A stretch of 64,000 nucleotides of DNA from DAOWHW01 sp964493265 (GTDB taxonomy: Archaea; Nanobdellota; Nanobdellia; Pacearchaeales; UBA284). The stretch spans positions 1 to 64,000 of the forward strand of contig CAZBLY010000002.1 of NCBI GenBank assembly GCA_964493265.1, given 5' to 3'. The notes under the pieces were generated by a model. The model had not been told where the DNA came from and made no database searches. It was given only the letters and a program-made list of their open reading frames with translations. Made by a program: the position numbers and the translations under genes. Shown one piece after another: positions 8,731-18,197 of the stretch; position 1 is the stretch's first letter, and each line of letters starts with the position of its first letter.

Positions 8731-8757
8731 AATGCAATAATAAAAAGAAAAATAAAA

Positions 8758-8857
8758 NNNNNNNNNNNNNNNNNNNNNNNNNNNNNNNNNNNNNNNNNNN
8801 NNNNNNNNNNNNNNNNNNNNNNNNNNNNNNNNNNNNNNNNNNNNNNNNNNNNNNNNN
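8758..8857. other. Scaffold gap of 100 N with overlapping contig ends
   Basis: The run is exactly 100 N, a conventional filler length. The 15 bases before the gap (AAAAGAAAAATAAAA) are identical to the 15 bases after it. The contigs therefore probably overlap and the true gap is zero. No gene is interrupted: the phosphoesterase ends at 8730 and the lipoprotein gene ends at 8883. Confidence 0.95.
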
Positions 8858-8882
8858 AAAAGAAAAATAAAAAATAAAAAAA

Positions 8883-9596
8883 TTAAAACTTAGTTCCAAT
8901 AATAGCAACATTATCAAAATAAATTCTGCTATTTGGGTTTGTTCCAAAAGCCACAGACCCTTCATTATATGTGTTGTCTTCAATTCCAGAAAAAACTGTT
9001 TTATCATCTATCTTTAAACTTATCTGATTCCCTTCTATTTTAACTTCTACTTTATGCCATTCTTTATCTGCCAATTTATAAGTATATGATTTTCTAAAAA
9101 TTTCTGTTTTTTTGTTATCAATTGTTTTATAGATTTTGTAGGTTCCTCCTGTTGCTGAAAGTTCTGGTTCAATAGAATAGTAATTATTTTCATCTTGCAT
9201 TCTAAAAATAAAAATAGGACCTACATGATAAAGGCTTTCTATTTTAAAATCAGATACTATTGTATAATCTTTCCATTGATAACTTGTTGCATCATTAACT
9301 TGCAGCATCAAACCACCAAGTTCTATGGAATTTGCAACCAAATCGCTGTTTTTCTGTTGAATTGCTGCAACTGAAAAAAAAGGTTCTTCTTTAAATATTG
9401 GTAGCCATTTGCTTGGAATCGATCCTAAACTATAACCAGCAAAATCATCTGAAAATAACATTTCCATTTTTGGTAGTTCTGTCTTTGAAACTTCTCCTGT
9501 AAGATTTTGATTACAACCGGCTCCAATGACCAATAAAGCTGTTAAAAAAAGCGTTGCTATAAATACAAATTTAAATGTTTGCCTTCCCTTAGCCAT
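8883..9596 (-). CDS. Lipoprotein with LamG/DUF1080-like beta-sandwich domain
   Basis: The 237-residue protein has a basic N-terminus, a hydrophobic helix and a lipobox-like LVIGAGC at about residues 22-28, so it is probably lipid-anchored on the outer face of the membrane. The rest reads as a concanavalin-like jelly roll: LFSDDFAGYSLGSIPSKW at the start, alternating strands such as IFIFRMQDENNYYSIEP, and a C-terminal RIYFDNVAI strand. This pattern is typical of DUF1080/LamG sugar-binding or glycosidase domains. Catalytic residues cannot be assigned. It stands alone between the gap and a tRNA. Confidence 0.65.
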   Translation of the reverse strand: MAKGRQTFKFVFIATLFLTALLVIGAGCNQNLTGEVSKTELPKMEMLFSDDFAGYSLGSIPSKWLPIFKEEPFFSVAAIQQKNSDLVANSIELGGLMLQVNDATSYQWKDYTIVSDFKIESLYHVGPIFIFRMQDENNYYSIEPELSATGGTYKIYKTIDNKKTEIFRKSYTYKLADKEWHKVEVKIEGNQISLKIDDKTVFSGIEDNTYNEGSVAFGTNPNSRIYFDNVAIIGTKF

Positions 9597-9646
9597 AAAA
9601 TCACTTAGGAAAAATAATTTAAATAGTTTTCCCTTAGTTTTTTTAA

Positions 9647-9727
9647 GCTAGGGTGGCAGAATGGTAATGCACTCGCCTCGAAAGCGAGCGTCCTTTGGAC
9701 TTAAAGGTTCGAATCCTTTCCCTAGCG
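9647..9727 (+). tRNA. tRNA-Ser (anticodon CGA)
   Basis: The acceptor stem GCTAGGG (9647-9653) pairs perfectly with CCCTAGC (9720-9726). The D stem GCA/TGC, anticodon stem CTCGC/GCGAG with loop CTCGAAA, a long class II variable arm with GTCC/GGAC pairing, and T stem AAAGG/CCTTT with loop TTCGAAT are all present. The anticodon CGA reads TCG serine codons. The discriminator is G, CCA is not encoded and there is no intron. A T7 run follows directly and may act as terminator. Confidence 0.97.
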
Positions 9728-9770
9728 TTTTTTTAGAATTATAATTTAAAAATATAGAAATCTGCAAAAA

Positions 9771-10223
9771 TTATTTTTTATTTGTTTTTGTTTCTTGCTT
9801 TTCTTGTTGTTTACCAAATTTTGGCAAGGGTAAATGGGGTGGCAATCCTAAGTCATCCTCAAAAACAAGAGCTTTAGCATTACATTTTGTGAGAATGGTA
9901 TTAAGAATTCTAATTCTAACATCTTCTGGGATTTCCTTTTTTTTCCAGCCTTCAAGAATTTCCTTAACTTCTTTTGGCTCTGTTAGATAAAGAACATCCC
10001 CTTCAAAAAGAAGATCTGCTATATTCCCTTTATGGTCTGTAACGCCAACATAAGAAATAGTAAAAGAAAACTCAAAAGAAAGAACGTCTTTGGCTTTTGC
10101 AATCTCAACAGCATGTTTTTCAATTTTTAAAATATTCATATTAGTATTTACTTTAACTTCTCCTCTAACTAATCCTTTTCTTTCTATGAGTATTTTTTTA
10201 AGGTTAAATCCAACTATTGTCAT
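9771..10223 (-). CDS. Conserved small archaeal protein, possibly SecB-fold
   Basis: The 150-residue protein has an N-terminal beta-rich part (LSFEFSFTISYVGVTDHKG, then a strand with FEGDVLYL) and a C-terminal helix ending in a proline motif GLPPHLPLPKFG. A beta sheet followed by a helix and an LPP-x-LPLP tail recalls SecB-like chaperones, where the last helix is followed by a FPP-x-LLAP segment. This is only a resemblance by eye. It could equally be an uncharacterised archaeal family. The charged C-terminus (KQQEKQETKTNKK) is likely disordered. Confidence 0.5.
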   Translation of the reverse strand: MTIVGFNLKKILIERKGLVRGEVKVNTNMNILKIEKHAVEIAKAKDVLSFEFSFTISYVGVTDHKGNIADLLFEGDVLYLTEPKEVKEILEGWKKKEIPEDVRIRILNTILTKCNAKALVFEDDLGLPPHLPLPKFGKQQEKQETKTNKK

Positions 10224-10315
10224 ATTGTTCTTTATGAATTGGTATTTTTAAAGTTTTGTTTAGTTTTTTATAATGGTTTTCATAAGAATAAAATATAATT
10301 AATAAATAAATAAAA

Positions 10316-10573
10316 TTATCTTGTATCTTCTTCATTCACAACAACAAAGTCACCGATAGCTAAAATTGCAGAATATGGGATAAAAAGTTCGCCACCTTTG
10401 CCTTTTTCAAGATTTAATGAAGAAGCATAAGAAGTTGTTGAAGTTATTACTAATTGAATTAATTCTCCACTTCTTGTTTCAAAAGTTATATCTCTTACTA
10501 CACCAAGTCTTTTACCTTCTTTTGTTACTACAAGCTTACCAACAATTTCTCTAGAGGGTTTTCTTTCACTCAT
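10316..10573 (-). CDS. PRC-barrel domain protein
   Basis: The 85-residue protein is a single PRC barrel: the SREIVGKLVVTKEGKRLGVV opening is followed by DITFETRSGEL and ends with LFIPYSAILAIGDFVVV. PRC barrels occur in photosystem H subunits, RimM and many small archaeal proteins, where they act as binding modules. The gene lies next to the probable replication origin and is transcribed away from orc1, as many origin-flanking genes are. No direct functional evidence is visible. A second PRC protein is encoded at 59797-60087. Confidence 0.8.
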   Translation of the reverse strand: MSERKPSREIVGKLVVTKEGKRLGVVRDITFETRSGELIQLVITSTTSYASSLNLEKGKGGELFIPYSAILAIGDFVVVNEEDTR

Positions 10574-10675
10574 TTTTTAAATTTTTAATTATTTTAACTA
10601 TTATTTTTTAATTAAATCTTAAATAAAAAGCTATATATTCTTTATAAATTTTTCTCTTTAAGATTATTTAAGGGA

Positions 10676-10902
10676 CCCACCCCTTGTCTTCTTATGGAGA
10701 AAAGAAAAAGATTTAAAAAAGAATTCGTTTTTCGGTTTGTTGAATGTTATTTTTAAATTTTTATATTATATATTATAATAATACAAAATATATATTATAT
10801 AATATACGTTTCCATAGGAAATGTAGGGGTTACTTTTATTTCGTGACGACACGTATTTTTTAAGCAGGAACAAAAATGGTTTCCATAGGAAATATAGGTC
10901 CC
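10676..10902. other. Probable replication origin (oriC) with ORB-like elements and AT-rich core
   Basis: The region directly upstream of orc1/cdc6 has two direct copies of GTTTCCATAGGAAAT-x-TAGG (10808-10831 and 10879-10902). Each holds an imperfect dyad TTTCC-at-aGGAAA, followed by a G string in the first copy (AGGGGTT). This is the layout of archaeal origin recognition boxes: a TTCCA-GGAA dyad plus GGGG. A diverged copy in inverted orientation (CCCC...CTTATGGAGAA) lies at about 10679-10702. Between the inverted and direct copies is an almost pure A/T stretch (10750-10806) suited to unwinding. A short inverted repeat CGTG-ACGA-CACG lies at 10842-10853. Inverted boxes around an AT-rich core next to cdc6 are the classical archaeal origin arrangement. 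Confidence 0.8.
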
Positions 10903-10928
10903 CATGTGGTTGTTTTAGGACAAAAATA

Positions 10929-10936
10929 TTTATAAA
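10929..10936 (+). promoter_or_regulatory. TATA box of orc1/cdc6
   Basis: TTTATAAA lies just before the first possible ATG (10937). Archaeal transcription starts about 25 bases downstream of such a box, near 10958-10962. The ATG at 10937 would then be outside the mRNA, while the ATG at 10982, preceded by GAGGT at about 10960, fits. Confidence 0.6.
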
Positions 10937-10981
10937 ATGTTATTGTGTTCTTTTATTTTGAGGTCAAGGAAAAAAAACAAA

Positions 10982-12271
10982 ATGATTAAAAAAAGAGGAA
11001 AGTATGTTGACAAAAATGATAATATAAATAATAAAATCAATATCAACAAAAAAGATAATAAAAACAACAAAATAAATCAAATATTTGATTCTTTTATTAA
11101 ACAAACAATATTTCGAAACAAATTAATTTTGCAAACCAATTACACGCCAGAAACCATCCCCCATAGAGAAAACCAAATTGCCCAGGTTGCTTCTATTGTG
11201 GCCCCAAGTTTAAGAATGGAAAAACCAAGTAATTTATTTATTTATGGTCTTACTGGAACAGGTAAGACCCTTGTTATAAATTATGTTAAAAATGAACTTC
11301 TTAAAAGAGCTTCTGATCAAAAAATTTCTTTAATTATTCCTTATGTTAATTGTAAGCTAAAAAAAGTAGCAGATACTGAATATAGAATTCTTGCAGAACT
11401 TATTAAAAAATTAGGTGAAAAAGTGCCAATAACCGGTTTGCCAACAGATAAACTTTATAATAAATTTATTGAACTTATTGATTCTAAAAAACAAATAATT
11501 ATTATAATTTTAGATGAAATTGATCAAGCTGTTAAAAAAATAGGCGACGAATTTTTATATAATTTTACAAGACTTAATTCAGAACTTAGAAAAGCCCAGA
11601 TAAGTTTTATTGGAATTTCTAATGATTTAAAATTTCTTAATGTTTTAGATCCTAGAGTTAAAAGTTCTTTAAGTGAGGAAGAAATACTTTTTCCAACTTA
11701 TAATGCCTTGCAATTACAAGATATTTTAAAAAGAAGATCAAAAGAAGCTTTTAAATTAAAAGTTGTTGGGGATGGTGTTATTGAAAAATGTTCTGCTTAT
11801 GCTGCGCGCGAACACGGTGATGCTAGAAGGGCCTTGGATCTTTTACGAATAGCAGGAGAACTTGTTGAAAGAGATAATAAAAAGAAAATAAAATTAGAAT
11901 ATATAGATAAGGCTAAACAAAGAATTGAATCAGACAAAATTTTAATTGCAATTGAAACACAACCAAAACAATTTCAAATAACTCTTTTGGCAATCCTTAA
12001 ATTATTTAGAAAATTAAAAGATAAAACAGAACCTCTTTTTACAGGAGACATATATAATTCTTATAGAGAATTATGTCATAAAACAAGAACAGAGGCCCTA
12101 ACTCAACGAAGGATTTCTGATATTATTGCAGAATTTGATATGTTGGGGGTGATAAATGCAAGAGTGATAAGTAAAGGGCGTTATGGCCGTTGTAGAGAAA
12201 TAAGGATAGACTTATCTTCCCATTTAATTGATAAAGTTAATAATCTTCTATTAAATTCTCTAAATTTGTAA
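10982..12271 (+). CDS. cdc6: Orc1/Cdc6 replication initiator
   Basis: The 429-residue AAA+ protein has Walker A GLTGTGKT at 89-96, Walker B with LDEIDQ at 177-182, sensor regions and the Orc-type lid, and a C-terminal winged helix (last 90 residues) that binds origin DNA. It recognises origin boxes and loads the MCM helicase. I chose ATG 10982 rather than 10937 because the TATA box makes the latter upstream of transcription. The first 35 residues are rich in Asn and Lys and probably disordered. The gene sits beside the origin and heads a replication cluster with both PolD subunits, as in Pyrococcus. Confidence 0.95.
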   Translation: MIKKRGKYVDKNDNINNKININKKDNKNNKINQIFDSFIKQTIFRNKLILQTNYTPETIPHRENQIAQVASIVAPSLRMEKPSNLFIYGLTGTGKTLVINYVKNELLKRASDQKISLIIPYVNCKLKKVADTEYRILAELIKKLGEKVPITGLPTDKLYNKFIELIDSKKQIIIIILDEIDQAVKKIGDEFLYNFTRLNSELRKAQISFIGISNDLKFLNVLDPRVKSSLSEEEILFPTYNALQLQDILKRRSKEAFKLKVVGDGVIEKCSAYAAREHGDARRALDLLRIAGELVERDNKKKIKLEYIDKAKQRIESDKILIAIETQPKQFQITLLAILKLFRKLKDKTEPLFTGDIYNSYRELCHKTRTEALTQRRISDIIAEFDMLGVINARVISKGRYGRCREIRIDLSSHLIDKVNNLLLNSLNL

Positions 12272-12345
12272 AGAATTTAATTAAAAAATAATAGTTAAAA
12301 TAATTAAAATTAAAAGATAAAAAACAAAAGATAAAAAAACAAAAA

Positions 12346-13920
12346 ATGAAAGAAATTATTAAAAATTTATTAAAACAAAATCATTTAATTGAACCAGCTT
12401 TAATTAAAATTATTTCTAATGAAGCCTTATCTTCAATCCCTTTTACTGAATTAATTATTAAATTAAATCCGCCAAAATTAATTTCTAAAAATTTTTTGTT
12501 GACAAATATACCTAAAATTATAAATGAAATGAATGAGCTAGGTCTTGATAAAGAAATTCTTATTAAAGCAAATAATTATCTTTTGACTTTTATTGAGCAG
12601 AAAGTAGAATTAAAAGTGCAAGAAAAACAAATTGCGCCAGAAAAAAAAATAGATTCTTTAACCAAAGAGGCTAAAAGAAATATTATTGTCACTAATATTA
12701 TAGAACCAGGAATTAAAAAAATTACTGTAAAAGATTTTGTAATGAATTATAGAGATAGATTTTCATTTATAAAAAATTTTATTCAAGAACAGGATCTAAA
12801 AAATCTTACAAGCATAGGTAAAATTTCAAACAATAGGGGGGTAGTTTCTATTATTGGCTTAGTTTTTAAAAAAAGAATGACCAAAAATAAAAATTTACTT
12901 CTTGAAATAGAAGACCTCACTGGCAAAATTACTGTTTTGATTAATCATAACAGAACAGAACTTTTTGAGAAAGCAAGAAATATTGTTCTTGATGAAGTCA
13001 TAGGTATTAAAGGGTCTGGTTCAAATGAAATAATCTTTGCAAATGAGGTGTTTTTTTCAGATATTGCGGCTAGAGAAAAGAAGAAATTAAATAAAGATGA
13101 TCGTGTTGTTTTTACTTCAGACATACATCTGGGCTCAAACAAATTTTTAGAAGAGAATTTTTTGAAATTTATAAAATGGTTAAATGCTGAAATTGGTTCA
13201 GAACAACAAAGAGAACTTGCTAAAAAAGTAAAATATCTTTTTATTGTTGGAGATACTGTTGATGGGGTTGGCGTTTATCCTGGGCAGGAAAAAGATCTTG
13301 CTATTAAAGATGTAAGAGAGCAATATAAAAAATTAGCACATTTTTTAGGAAAAATAAGAAAAGATATTACTATAATTATGTGCCCTGGCGGTTTGCATGA
13401 TGCTGTAAGAGTTATTGAACCACAACCAAAAATTCCAAAACAAATTGCGCCAGAACTTTATGAGCTTGAAAATCTTATTCTTACAACAAATCCAGCCATA
13501 GTTAAAATAGGCCAGACAAAAAATTTTCCTGGATTTAATGTTTTAATGTACCATGGTGATTCTTATGATTATTATGGGGATGTTGTTGATATTTTGAGGC
13601 AAAATAATGCAAAACTTCGGCCAGATATGATAATCCATTTTTTATTAAAAAAAAGACATTTAGCACCAACACATACTTCAACACCTTATTATCCTGGGGA
13701 AAAAGATTATCTTGTTGTTAGACAAGCTCCAGACATCTTTGTTTCAGGCCACATTCATAAAAGTGCAATTTCAACATATAATAATATTTTAACAATTTCC
13801 TGTTCATGCTGGCAAAAAAAGACAACATATCAAGAAAAATTTGGTCATGAACCAGATCCTTGTAAAGTTCCTATTTTAAATTTAAAAACAGGAAAAGTAA
13901 ATATGTTAGATTTTAGTTAA
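12346..13920 (+). CDS. polB: DNA polymerase D small subunit (DP1)
   Basis: The 524-residue protein has an N-terminal helical region, an OB fold (about 155-245) and a C-terminal calcineurin-like phosphoesterase domain that in PolD gives 3'-5' proofreading. Metal motifs are SDIHLG (258-263), GDTVDG (302-307), YHGD (402-405) and GHIH near 470. The third motif, usually GNHD, reads PGGLHD at 347-352, so the metal-binding asparagine is missing. Proofreading may be altered or lost. The gene lies between orc1 and the HAD/DP2 pair, six bases before the next start, and is clearly in one operon with DP2. Confidence 0.95.
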   Translation: MKEIIKNLLKQNHLIEPALIKIISNEALSSIPFTELIIKLNPPKLISKNFLLTNIPKIINEMNELGLDKEILIKANNYLLTFIEQKVELKVQEKQIAPEKKIDSLTKEAKRNIIVTNIIEPGIKKITVKDFVMNYRDRFSFIKNFIQEQDLKNLTSIGKISNNRGVVSIIGLVFKKRMTKNKNLLLEIEDLTGKITVLINHNRTELFEKARNIVLDEVIGIKGSGSNEIIFANEVFFSDIAAREKKKLNKDDRVVFTSDIHLGSNKFLEENFLKFIKWLNAEIGSEQQRELAKKVKYLFIVGDTVDGVGVYPGQEKDLAIKDVREQYKKLAHFLGKIRKDITIIMCPGGLHDAVRVIEPQPKIPKQIAPELYELENLILTTNPAIVKIGQTKNFPGFNVLMYHGDSYDYYGDVVDILRQNNAKLRPDMIIHFLLKKRHLAPTHTSTPYYPGEKDYLVVRQAPDIFVSGHIHKSAISTYNNILTISCSCWQKKTTYQEKFGHEPDPCKVPILNLKTGKVNMLDFS

Positions 13921-13925
13921 AGAAA

Positions 13926-14573
13926 ATGATAAAACTTATTGCTTTAGATATGGATGGCACAATTATTCAATATAATAATTTTTTTCAGAGTAGTTGGCAC
14001 AAAATATTAGAAGTTTATGGATTTAATGAAGAATTAAAAAAGAATTATATAAAATATTATCATCCTAATCAAAGAGATAAAGATCATGAATGGGCTATTG
14101 AAGAAGCTAGTTATTTAAAAGGGCAGCCAGTTCAGCTAGCTTTAGATCATTTACTTCCTCCACCTTATTCTCCTGGCCTTGAAGAATTTTTAGAAAAGAC
14201 CAAAGGAAAAATAATAAGAGGTATAATTACCACTGGATTATCCTTAGTTGCAGAACCAATTGCAAAAAAATTTGATTTAGAATTTGTTAAAGCCAATATT
14301 TTACATAAAAAAAATGATTTTTTTACTGGCGGTCTTGATTATTGGGTTCCTTTATGGAAAAAAGATAGTGTTTTAGAAAAAGTTGCACAAGAATTTAATA
14401 TTAATCCTAAGGAAGTTTGTTTTATTGGTGATAATATAAATGATCCGTTTGATAAGGTTGGTTTATCAATAGCTTTTAATCCAAAAGTAGACACTATTAA
14501 AGCCGATTATACAATAAATCATTTTAAACAATTAGAAGAAATTAAAGAATTAAAAAATGCACAAATATTTTAA
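13926..14573 (+). CDS. HAD-superfamily phosphatase
   Basis: The 215-residue protein has HAD motif I ALDMDGT (DxDGT), motif II with TTGLS, and motif IV CFIGDNINDPFDK, with a helical cap between. The fold resembles phosphoserine-phosphatase-like HAD hydrolases that act on small phosphorylated metabolites. It starts six bases after DP1 and overlaps the start of DP2 by 17 bases, so it is co-translated with the polymerase genes. A role in replication is not implied by its motifs; it might remove a nucleotide or phosphate product, but that is speculation. Confidence 0.85.
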   Translation: MIKLIALDMDGTIIQYNNFFQSSWHKILEVYGFNEELKKNYIKYYHPNQRDKDHEWAIEEASYLKGQPVQLALDHLLPPPYSPGLEEFLEKTKGKIIRGIITTGLSLVAEPIAKKFDLEFVKANILHKKNDFFTGGLDYWVPLWKKDSVLEKVAQEFNINPKEVCFIGDNINDPFDKVGLSIAFNPKVDTIKADYTINHFKQLEEIKELKNAQIF

Positions 14574-17500
14574 AGAAATAGAAAATAAAACAAAAGTAGC
14601 ATATAGTGTTGCTGAAGAAGCCCGGGCCAAAGGTTATGACCCGAAATCTGTTGTTGAAATAAGTATTGCTATGAATCTTGCTCAAAGAGCCTTGGGTTTA
14701 ATTTCTTCTAAATATCCTCAAGTAGAAAATAAAAAAATTGAAAAGAGAATTAAAGAACTTGAAAAAGAATATGGTTTTCTTGATCCTGTTGTTTGTATAA
14801 AAATTGCTGAAGAAATTGCTAATGAAAAATTTTGTAAGTTTCTTAGTAAAGAAGAAGCAATAGATGCTGGATTTCGTGTCGCTTTTGCTTATTATACTTT
14901 GGGGGTTGTTGCTGCACCTCTTGAAGGTTACACGCATTTTACATTGAAAAAAACAAAAGATGAAAAAGATTTTTTTAGCATTTATTTTTCTGGACCAATA
15001 GGCGGGGCTGGAAGAACAGCAGCTTCTTTTTCTGTTTGGTTAATAGATTATTTAAGAAACAAGTTTGGTTATGCAAAATATGATCCTACAGAATTAGAGA
15101 TTAAAAGAGCAATAACAGAAGTTTATGATTTTCATGAAAGAGTTACTAATTTGCAGTATTTACCTTCTCACGAGGAAATAGAATTTTTATTTAAAAATAT
15201 TCCAGTTCAATTAAATGGCTTGCCAACAGAAGAAAGAGAAGTCAGTAATTATAAGGATCTTGAAAGGGTAGAAACAAATAGGGTTAGAGGGGGATTTTGT
15301 TTAATTTTAGCAGAGGCTCTTGCTCAAAAAGCCCCTAAGCTGCTTAAAATTATTAATAAACTTAAAAAACAAGGTTATGAGCTTAAACACTGGAATTTTT
15401 TAGAAAAATTTGTTCAGTTTCAAGATGAAAGAAAAGAAAAAAAGAAAAAAATTGCTACAGCAACATATATTCAAAATCTTGTAGCTGGCCGCCCTATTTT
15501 TGGCCACCCTTCTTGTTCAGGAGCTTTTCGCTTACGTTATGGGAGAAGCCGTTTTAGTGGTTATAGTGCTGCTGCCATAAGTCCAATAACTATGAGAATT
15601 CTTGATAATTTTATAGCAATAGGAACACAACTAAAATTAGAAAAACCAAGCAAAGCAGCTACAATGTGTGTTTGTACAGATATAGATGGGCCTACAATCA
15701 AATTAGAAGACGATTCTGTTGTTCAAGTTAAAAGTATAGAGCAAGCAGATAAATTAAAAGATAAAATTAAAGAAATAATTTATGCTGGAGATATTTTAAT
15801 TTCTTATGGCGATTTTTATAATAGAAATCATCCTTTATTGCCTTGTGGTTATAATCCTGACTGGTGGTTTACTGAATTAAAAGAAGTGGTTATAAAATAT
15901 GGAAATCCTGAAAAATTAGCTAAGAAAACAACTGAAGAATTAGAAAAAATACAAAAAACACTACAAAATTTAGATAAGCATAATGTATCTATTGAAACGG
16001 CAATGAATATATCTTCTGTTTTTAGTATTCCCTTACACCCTGATTATATTTTTTATTGGTCTCAAATAAATTTTAATCAATTTATTTGTTTGCTTCAATG
16101 GTTGTCTAAATCAGAAATAAGAGAAGGAAAACTTAATTTACCTTATGAAACCCATAGAAGAGAAGAATTTATAGAGGCAAAAAGAGCTCTGGAACTTTTA
16201 GGTCTTGAACATAAAATAACTACTGCAAACGTCGTTATAGAATCAAATATTGCTAAAGCATTGTCAATTAATTTAGGAATTGATCTAGAACATTTTTCTG
16301 GGCAATTAAAACATTTATTAGACAAAATAAAACAACTAGGAAAAGAAAAAGAAAATAAAAATAAAAATAAAAAAGATAATGAAAATAAAGATGGACATGA
16401 AATCAAAGATGAAAATGAAAAACAAGCAAAAACTCTTGATTTTGTAAATAAATTCTCTAAATTTATTATTAAAGATAAAGCAGGAACTTTTATTGGAACT
16501 AGAATGGGTAGGCCAGAAAAAGCTAAACCCCGGGAATTAACTGGAAGCCCTAATGTTCTTTTTCCTGTTGGGGAACAAGGAGGGCGTCTTAGAAGTTTTC
16601 AATCTGCTTTTAAGGTTGGCTATGTTGAATCTGATTTTCCTATTTATTATTGTGAAAAATGTAAAAGACAAACTATTTATTTTGTTTGTGAAAAATGTGG
16701 CGGCAAAACTAAAAAATTATATTATTGTCCTGAATGTTTAAACAAAATTTATACAGAAGATTGCGCTTTACATGGCAAAGCCAAAACATTTTCTAGACAA
16801 AAATTAAATATTAAAGAATATTATGATGCTGCTTTAAAAAACATGAATATCAAAGTGGAATTACCTAAATTAATTAAGGGGGTTAGGGGAACGAGTTCAA
16901 AAGATCATGTTCCTGAAAATTTGGCTAAAGGAATTTTAAGAGCAATACATAATTTAAGAGTTAATAAAGATGGAACCATAAGATATGATTCTAGTGAAGT
17001 CCCCATTACTCAATTTAAACCAAAAGAAATCAATATAACTATAGAAAAATTAAAAGAACTTGGATATTATAAGGATGTTTTTAATAAAGATATTAAAGAT
17101 GAAGATCAAATAATTGAATTAAAACCACACGATGTTATACTGCCTTCTTTAAAACATTATGCAGACGAACCAGCAGATGAGCTTTTTTTTAGGGTGTCAA
17201 AATTTATTGATTCTTTACTTAATAATTTTTACAAAATGAAATCTTTTTATAATTTAAAAAAGAAAGAAGATCTTGTTGGACATTTGCTTTTATGTATTGC
17301 TCCACATAATTGTGCTGGTGTTGTTGGAAGAATAATTGGTTTTAGTAATACTCAGGGGTTTTTTGCAAGCCCTTATATGCACGCGGCAATGAGGCGCGAT
17401 TGTGATGGTGATGAAGCTGCAATGATGTTGTTATTAGATGCTTTGCTTAATTTTTCTAGAGAATATCTTCCAGCACATAGGGGAAGTACACAAGATGCCC

Positions 17501-18156
17501 CTTTAACTATGAATGTTAGAATAAGGGCTGCGGAAGTGGATGATATGATTTTTGATATGGATGTTGTAAAAAATTATCCTTTAGAGCTTTATATGGCTGC
17601 AGAAAAATCTATGATGCCTAATACTGTTAAAGTGGAATTAATAAAGGATAGGATCAAAAGTGGAATTGAATTCGCAGCTTTTAAGAACTTATTTTATACA
17701 AATGAAACAACAAATCTTAATGATGGAATCCTTTGCAGTTCTTATAAAACTCTTATTACAATGCGGGATAAAGTGAATCATCAAATGGCTCTTGCAAAAA
17801 AATTAAGAGCAGTAGATACAGCAGATGTTGCCAGACTTGTTATTGAAAGACATTTTATAAGAGACATAAAAGGAAATTTTCATAAATTCACCAAACAGAA
17901 ATTTAGGTGTGTTAAATGTAATGAAAAATATAGAAGACCCCCTCTTGCTGGAAAATGTTTAAAATGCAGGGGTAGAATTATTTTCACTATAGCGGAAGGC
18001 TCTATAATTAAATATCTTGAACCCGCTATTAGCCTTGCAAAAAATTATAATGTTTCTCCTTATGTTAAGCAGAGTTTAGATCTTGTAAAGCAAGCAATTG
18101 AAAGCATGTTTGGTAGAGAAACAGAAAAACAACAAGAATTAAAAAAATGGGTTTAA
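14557..18156 (+). CDS. polC: DNA polymerase D large subunit (DP2)
   Basis: The 1199-residue catalytic subunit of PolD starts MHKYFKEIENKTK and keeps the N-terminal domain and the two-barrel catalytic core with the metal site DCDGDE at 948-953. Zinc-binding clusters begin at about residues 699 (CEKC...CEKC...CPEC) and 1118 (CVKC...CLKC). A lysine/asparagine-rich insert lies near residues 590-620. No intein interrupts the DCDGDEAAMMLLLD site, a frequent intein position in other archaea. The gene overlaps the HAD gene by 17 bases. Together with DP1 it forms the main replicative polymerase. Confidence 0.97.
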   Translation: MHKYFKEIENKTKVAYSVAEEARAKGYDPKSVVEISIAMNLAQRALGLISSKYPQVENKKIEKRIKELEKEYGFLDPVVCIKIAEEIANEKFCKFLSKEEAIDAGFRVAFAYYTLGVVAAPLEGYTHFTLKKTKDEKDFFSIYFSGPIGGAGRTAASFSVWLIDYLRNKFGYAKYDPTELEIKRAITEVYDFHERVTNLQYLPSHEEIEFLFKNIPVQLNGLPTEEREVSNYKDLERVETNRVRGGFCLILAEALAQKAPKLLKIINKLKKQGYELKHWNFLEKFVQFQDERKEKKKKIATATYIQNLVAGRPIFGHPSCSGAFRLRYGRSRFSGYSAAAISPITMRILDNFIAIGTQLKLEKPSKAATMCVCTDIDGPTIKLEDDSVVQVKSIEQADKLKDKIKEIIYAGDILISYGDFYNRNHPLLPCGYNPDWWFTELKEVVIKYGNPEKLAKKTTEELEKIQKTLQNLDKHNVSIETAMNISSVFSIPLHPDYIFYWSQINFNQFICLLQWLSKSEIREGKLNLPYETHRREEFIEAKRALELLGLEHKITTANVVIESNIAKALSINLGIDLEHFSGQLKHLLDKIKQLGKEKENKNKNKKDNENKDGHEIKDENEKQAKTLDFVNKFSKFIIKDKAGTFIGTRMGRPEKAKPRELTGSPNVLFPVGEQGGRLRSFQSAFKVGYVESDFPIYYCEKCKRQTIYFVCEKCGGKTKKLYYCPECLNKIYTEDCALHGKAKTFSRQKLNIKEYYDAALKNMNIKVELPKLIKGVRGTSSKDHVPENLAKGILRAIHNLRVNKDGTIRYDSSEVPITQFKPKEINITIEKLKELGYYKDVFNKDIKDEDQIIELKPHDVILPSLKHYADEPADELFFRVSKFIDSLLNNFYKMKSFYNLKKKEDLVGHLLLCIAPHNCAGVVGRIIGFSNTQGFFASPYMHAAMRRDCDGDEAAMMLLLDALLNFSREYLPAHRGSTQDAPLTMNVRIRAAEVDDMIFDMDVVKNYPLELYMAAEKSMMPNTVKVELIKDRIKSGIEFAAFKNLFYTNETTNLNDGILCSSYKTLITMRDKVNHQMALAKKLRAVDTADVARLVIERHFIRDIKGNFHKFTKQKFRCVKCNEKYRRPPLAGKCLKCRGRIIFTIAEGSIIKYLEPAISLAKNYNVSPYVKQSLDLVKQAIESMFGRETEKQQELKKWV

Positions 18157-18197
18157 GTCGAATTAAAATAGATTAAATCAAATCAGATAAAATAAGA

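Noticed and set aside
8672..9007. Reading frame spanning the first scaffold gap
   Set aside because: It is an artefact of reading through the run of N and overlaps two real genes.
17383..17430. Possible intein in the PolD large subunit active site
   Set aside because: The DCDGDEAAMMLLLD motif is continuous, so no intein is inserted.
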